This document shows positions 61,501 through 64,000 of a stretch of DNA of 64,000 nucleotides, one piece after another. Below the pieces are notes generated by a model. It made no database searches. It was given only the letters and a program-made list of their open reading frames with translations, and was not told where the DNA came from. The first letter of the stretch is position 1; every line of letters starts with the position of its first letter. The position numbers were made by a program, and so were the translations under genes. Source of the DNA: Clavelina lepadiformis (lineage: Eukaryota; Chordata; Ascidiacea; Aplousobranchia; Clavelinidae); NCBI RefSeq assembly GCF_947623445.1, contig NC_135246.1:19774288-19838287 (forward strand), in the 5' to 3' direction.

Positions 61501-61838
61501 TGCTTCGTGATTATATTGCAGTTTGTCTTTATATTTACCATATACTTAGCTTATAGCCAGTTATGCTGATTGATGTTCAAGCAATGTCGAAGCGAAATTT
61601 ATTGGAGTGGGAGGAGTGTTACGTTGTTTTCTGCTTGGTTTGACGTGCCTTTGTATTTTCTGCCTTCGGTCAGAAGTACTGATAAATGTGATTACGCCTT
61701 GCCCGTTGTCGAACGAGTGAACAGACTACTGATGCCTGTACTGCTGTGTAGACGTGCCTACTTTATACCGTTTTGAAATGCAATCCTATAGTTAATTGTA
61801 GGTCTCTTCGAACCAGCAGTAGAAAAACGCAGGTAACA
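58536..61838 (+). mobile_element. Ty3/gypsy-type LTR retrotransposon, broken fossil
   Basis: Parts in order: the end of a reverse transcriptase and an RNase H-like stretch (about 58,536-59,240), an integrase region including the zinc-binding end and core (about 59,400-60,940), a non-coding stretch, a purine-rich tract at about 61,604-61,616, and one LTR at 61,617-61,838 that starts TGTTACGTT and ends GGTAACA. The order reverse transcriptase-RNase H-integrase and the LTR termini place it with Ty3/gypsy, and the LTR is related to that of the fossil at 33.5 kb. The 5' part is absent and there are several breaks. A hAT MITE has inserted into it. Confidence 0.85.
59678..59973. mobile_element. hAT-like MITE nested in the gypsy fossil
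   Basis: Perfect 15-bp inverted ends, CAGCGTGGTCCAACT and AGTTGGACCACGCTG, enclose 296 bp. They are flanked by TTCTAGAA at 59,670-59,677 and 59,974-59,981. It is younger than the host element. Inner GCGGGCC blocks resemble those of the elements at 6,605 and 58,152. Confidence 0.9.
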
Positions 61839-62115
61839 TGTTTACCGCACCGATAACTTGTCTAGCTGGAAAGTGCTAGTATGAGTAATCACAAGTTTAA
61901 ATGGTAGGATGTCGGATACATTAACAAGTGAAACGATGAAGCGTCATCAGTTGAATCAAAACAGAGTGACAAATGTCAGATTTCCAGCCAGCAAGCAGCT
62001 CCTCTGTTGTGCTCATCAACAACGGAGCGCCAGACGATTGACAAAGAGCTACGAACGATAGTCATTTATTCGTCTGTAACTTTCCGGGACGGAAAGAATG
62101 TACGATGTGGGGAGA
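61839..62115. other. Short interval between two LTR remnants
   Basis: Nothing recognised. It does not continue the LRRIQ1-like gene. Confidence 0.5.
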
Positions 62116-62603
62116 TGTGACGGGATTATTTCTACACACTTGTTTTAAGAAGCACTGCACATTGATACGTTTTTAGTTGTTTAGTTAGATGTATTTCCCA
62201 CAACATGTTTTTATATTTATATTAAGATGTATTTCGCACGTATTGTTGTGGCCATAATGTGTGACGGCGTTTTTATATAGTATTAGTCATCGATATGTCA
62301 CTTGTGAATCCGTTTATTGTTAGTAAGTTTTCTACACGTGTACACGGTTTACGCCTTTACCCACAACTCCCCCCGAGGTATGTTACGCTTCCCGCAATTT
62401 CCAATCTCACACCCTAATGATAATTAATTGATTACGCTGTGTTTTGTTGGAAAAGAGTTTTTTGGTCATTACATTTGGTTTTAATGCAAGAAAGACGTTT
62501 ATTTCTATTAAAGGAATGCTCATAAAAGATAAGAGAGCAGAAACCGGCTAATCGACAAGTCGTAAAAGCGGGAGGTTTCCTGGCCAAGAAAATCTTGGTT
62601 ACA
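62116..62603. mobile_element. LTR-like repeat, second copy (fossil)
   Basis: From about 62,155 to 62,603 the sequence matches the solo LTR at 19,925-20,442, including GCACTGCACATTGATACG and the end near GGTTACA. The left end is less certain and no clear target duplication is seen here. Confidence 0.6.
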
Positions 62604-62789
62604 TACTGTACTATAAGTTATATATAATTACTATAACTTAGAGAGAGGGGTGAACGAAGAACCGCCATGGGCTGTTGCTGCAAACCAACAACCTTTTCAC
62701 CCACCATCACGTACAATTATAATTACCACAATTATACAGGGTCCATGTAAAATTGGAAAGTGGCAAATCTTCTATCGAAATTAGTTTTG

Positions 62790-63026
62790 ATGTTTGCATT
62801 GTCAACCATAACCATTATTCTTCTATTGTCTGCTATATACAGTTGTGGAAATGGTGAATTTGATCCGGGACAATTCTTATCCGTATCGTTTGGGGGTTTC
62901 CAGCGTAAACGTGGAACGAATAAAATTAACTATAAATTTAGTGGTTTGAGGTTTTGTTACAATATTGATTGTGGTAGTTTATGGTCGTATGTTGGTTATT
63001 GGTTGTGTGATTTGTGGTTTGTGTAG
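62790..63026 (+). CDS. Small secreted proprotein A2
   Basis: From the ATG at 62,790 the frame encodes 78 aa: a signal peptide MFALSTITIILLLSAIYS, a short propiece CGNGEFDPGQFLSVSFGGFQ, an RKR processing site, then a tail GTNKINYKFSGLRFCYNIDC, then GSLWSYVGYWLCDLWFV. The ATG aligned with the A1 start (62,750) is followed at once by TAA, so the downstream Met was chosen; the frame is open further up through a GTG at 62,760. The tail is rich in Trp, Tyr and Cys but its DNA is T/G-rich, so its coding status is less sure than that of the signal and RKR parts. B3 starts 460 bp downstream. No known family recognised. Confidence 0.55.
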   Translation: MFALSTITIILLLSAIYSCGNGEFDPGQFLSVSFGGFQRKRGTNKINYKFSGLRFCYNIDCGSLWSYVGYWLCDLWFV

Positions 63027-63485
63027 TTGTTTGTAGTCCACAATAGAAAAATTAGTTTAGTAATCTACTTACACTTATTGAACTTTCATGATTAACATTT
63101 GTGGCGAATTTAACTCTTTACCATTTTGTTGAGTTCATTTTCGTCAAAAATATTTCAGGTTAAAAATCGAAATTTACAGCAGAAGAATTAGAAATGTTGT
63201 TTTTATGACGTTGTTGTAGTTAAAAACATTCACAATGCCTCAAGATAATACTCATGTAACGAAAGTTTAAAAAATATTCTCGAAAGTTTTTTTGACATGT
63301 TTTGAACCACTGCAAGCCAATGGCATCCTACCCCGCGAAAAGATAGCAAAAAAAAAATACGTTTTTCAAAAATTTTTTGTGCCCTTAAAAACGAAAACAG
63401 TTTGAGCAAGTTCTTATTTCATTTTAGTTCACGAAGTTATAAAATTATTCGTTTCCTGGTTCCGGGAATATAAAATCATTTTGCG

Positions 63486-63793
63486 ATGGATTTGTTTGAC
63501 AAAGCACACTCAGGTTCTTATCTGAAGATGTATTTGATCATCTTCATGTTATTTGCGTTGATCATGTCTTCGAACGGAAGGAAGAGAAGTCTCAATTACC
63601 GGTGAGTATCTCAGTGTTAAATGTACGACATTTACTCGAAATCATGTTTATTTTATGGTGTTTAAAAGTGACGATACTTTGCCTTGTAGGTCGATCAAAG
63701 CTTGCCGGGGATTGATCAACATCAAATGCAAATACTTGACTCGCTATTGCAGAACGAGAAGTTTGTTCAAGCGAGATATTGGCAACAAGCAAG
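63486..63793 (+). CDS. Small cationic Cys-rich secreted proprotein, B3 (last exon outside window)
   Basis: Exon 1 at 63,486-63,601 and exon 2 at 63,690-63,793 match B1 and B2 in length and phase. The signal peptide differs by one residue in the core (LIIFML). Exon 2 encodes SIKACRGLINIKC, YLTRYC and SLFKRDIGNKQ. By the 415-bp intron of B1 and B2, exon 3 should begin near 64,209, beyond the window. TATAAAATT at 63,438 and TTCCGGGAA at 63,460 repeat the B promoter pattern. Confidence 0.72.
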
Positions 63794-64000
63794 GTAAGAT
63801 TTTACAAATTGCTTTATTTTTGAATAACTGCTATAAGTTACGTATAGGCGACTGAAAATTACATGGCATTGAAAACCTTTTAGATTCGTTAACAACACCT
63901 AATTGTTACAAAATAAACTAAACTATGATGATCGACAAATCGGCATAAAGAAATTTTTTGCTGTTGCACATAATATGAGATTTTGTTACGCAGAAAACTA

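Overview
The window looks like a piece of an animal chromosome, most likely a tunicate (ascidian). It is AT-rich, has spliced genes with short introns and GT-AG sites, encodes metazoan domain types (collagen, F5/8 type C discoidin, IQ motif) and is packed with small hAT and pogo DNA transposons, LINE 3' ends and LTR-element fossils. The species cannot be fixed from the sequence alone. No rRNA gene, intact tRNA gene, CRISPR array or prokaryotic operon was seen.

Left part, about 1-29,830, minus strand: a tandem array of secreted collagen-discoidin genes. Three complete models (3,421-5,961; 13,952-16,479; 23,218-24,666) each have four coding exons: signal peptide plus a short Gly-X-Y collagen stalk and neck, then three exons that together make one F5/8C domain ending in a terminal Cys. 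Around them lie further discoidin exon sets (9.1, 10.0, 17.4, 18.3, 19.2, 27.3 and 42.5 kb) with no collagen exon of their own. Some are open and spliceable, others decayed. Residues in the predicted ligand-facing loops differ between sets while the framework is nearly constant. About 1-6,857 recurs almost identically at 10,662-17,375, so part of the array was duplicated very recently.

Middle and right part, about 30,800-53,100 and 62,600-64,000, plus strand: a second duplicated cluster built from large direct repeats ('head', peptide genes, 'tail'). It carries a two-member family of small secreted proproteins that I do not recognise. Gene B (36,646; 47,604; 63,486) has three exons: signal peptide, a cationic three-Cys segment, an acidic propiece, and a cationic three-Cys C-terminal segment, separated by dibasic sites. 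Gene A (46,002; 62,790) lies just upstream of B in two of the three units and encodes a signal peptide and an RKR site followed by a Trp/Cys-rich tail. One A copy has been split by a pogo-like transposon. The layout resembles antimicrobial or hormone precursor genes, but this is inference.

Between the B2 unit and the last unit is the front half of an LRRIQ1-like IQ-motif gene (53,825-58,114), whose leucine-rich-repeat half is not in the window. Downstream of it lie a hAT element, a broken Ty3/gypsy fossil and an LTR-like repeat. A second fossil of the same gypsy family sits at 33.5-35.7 kb. The TSDs and empty sites of the hAT elements give a relative order for the duplications.
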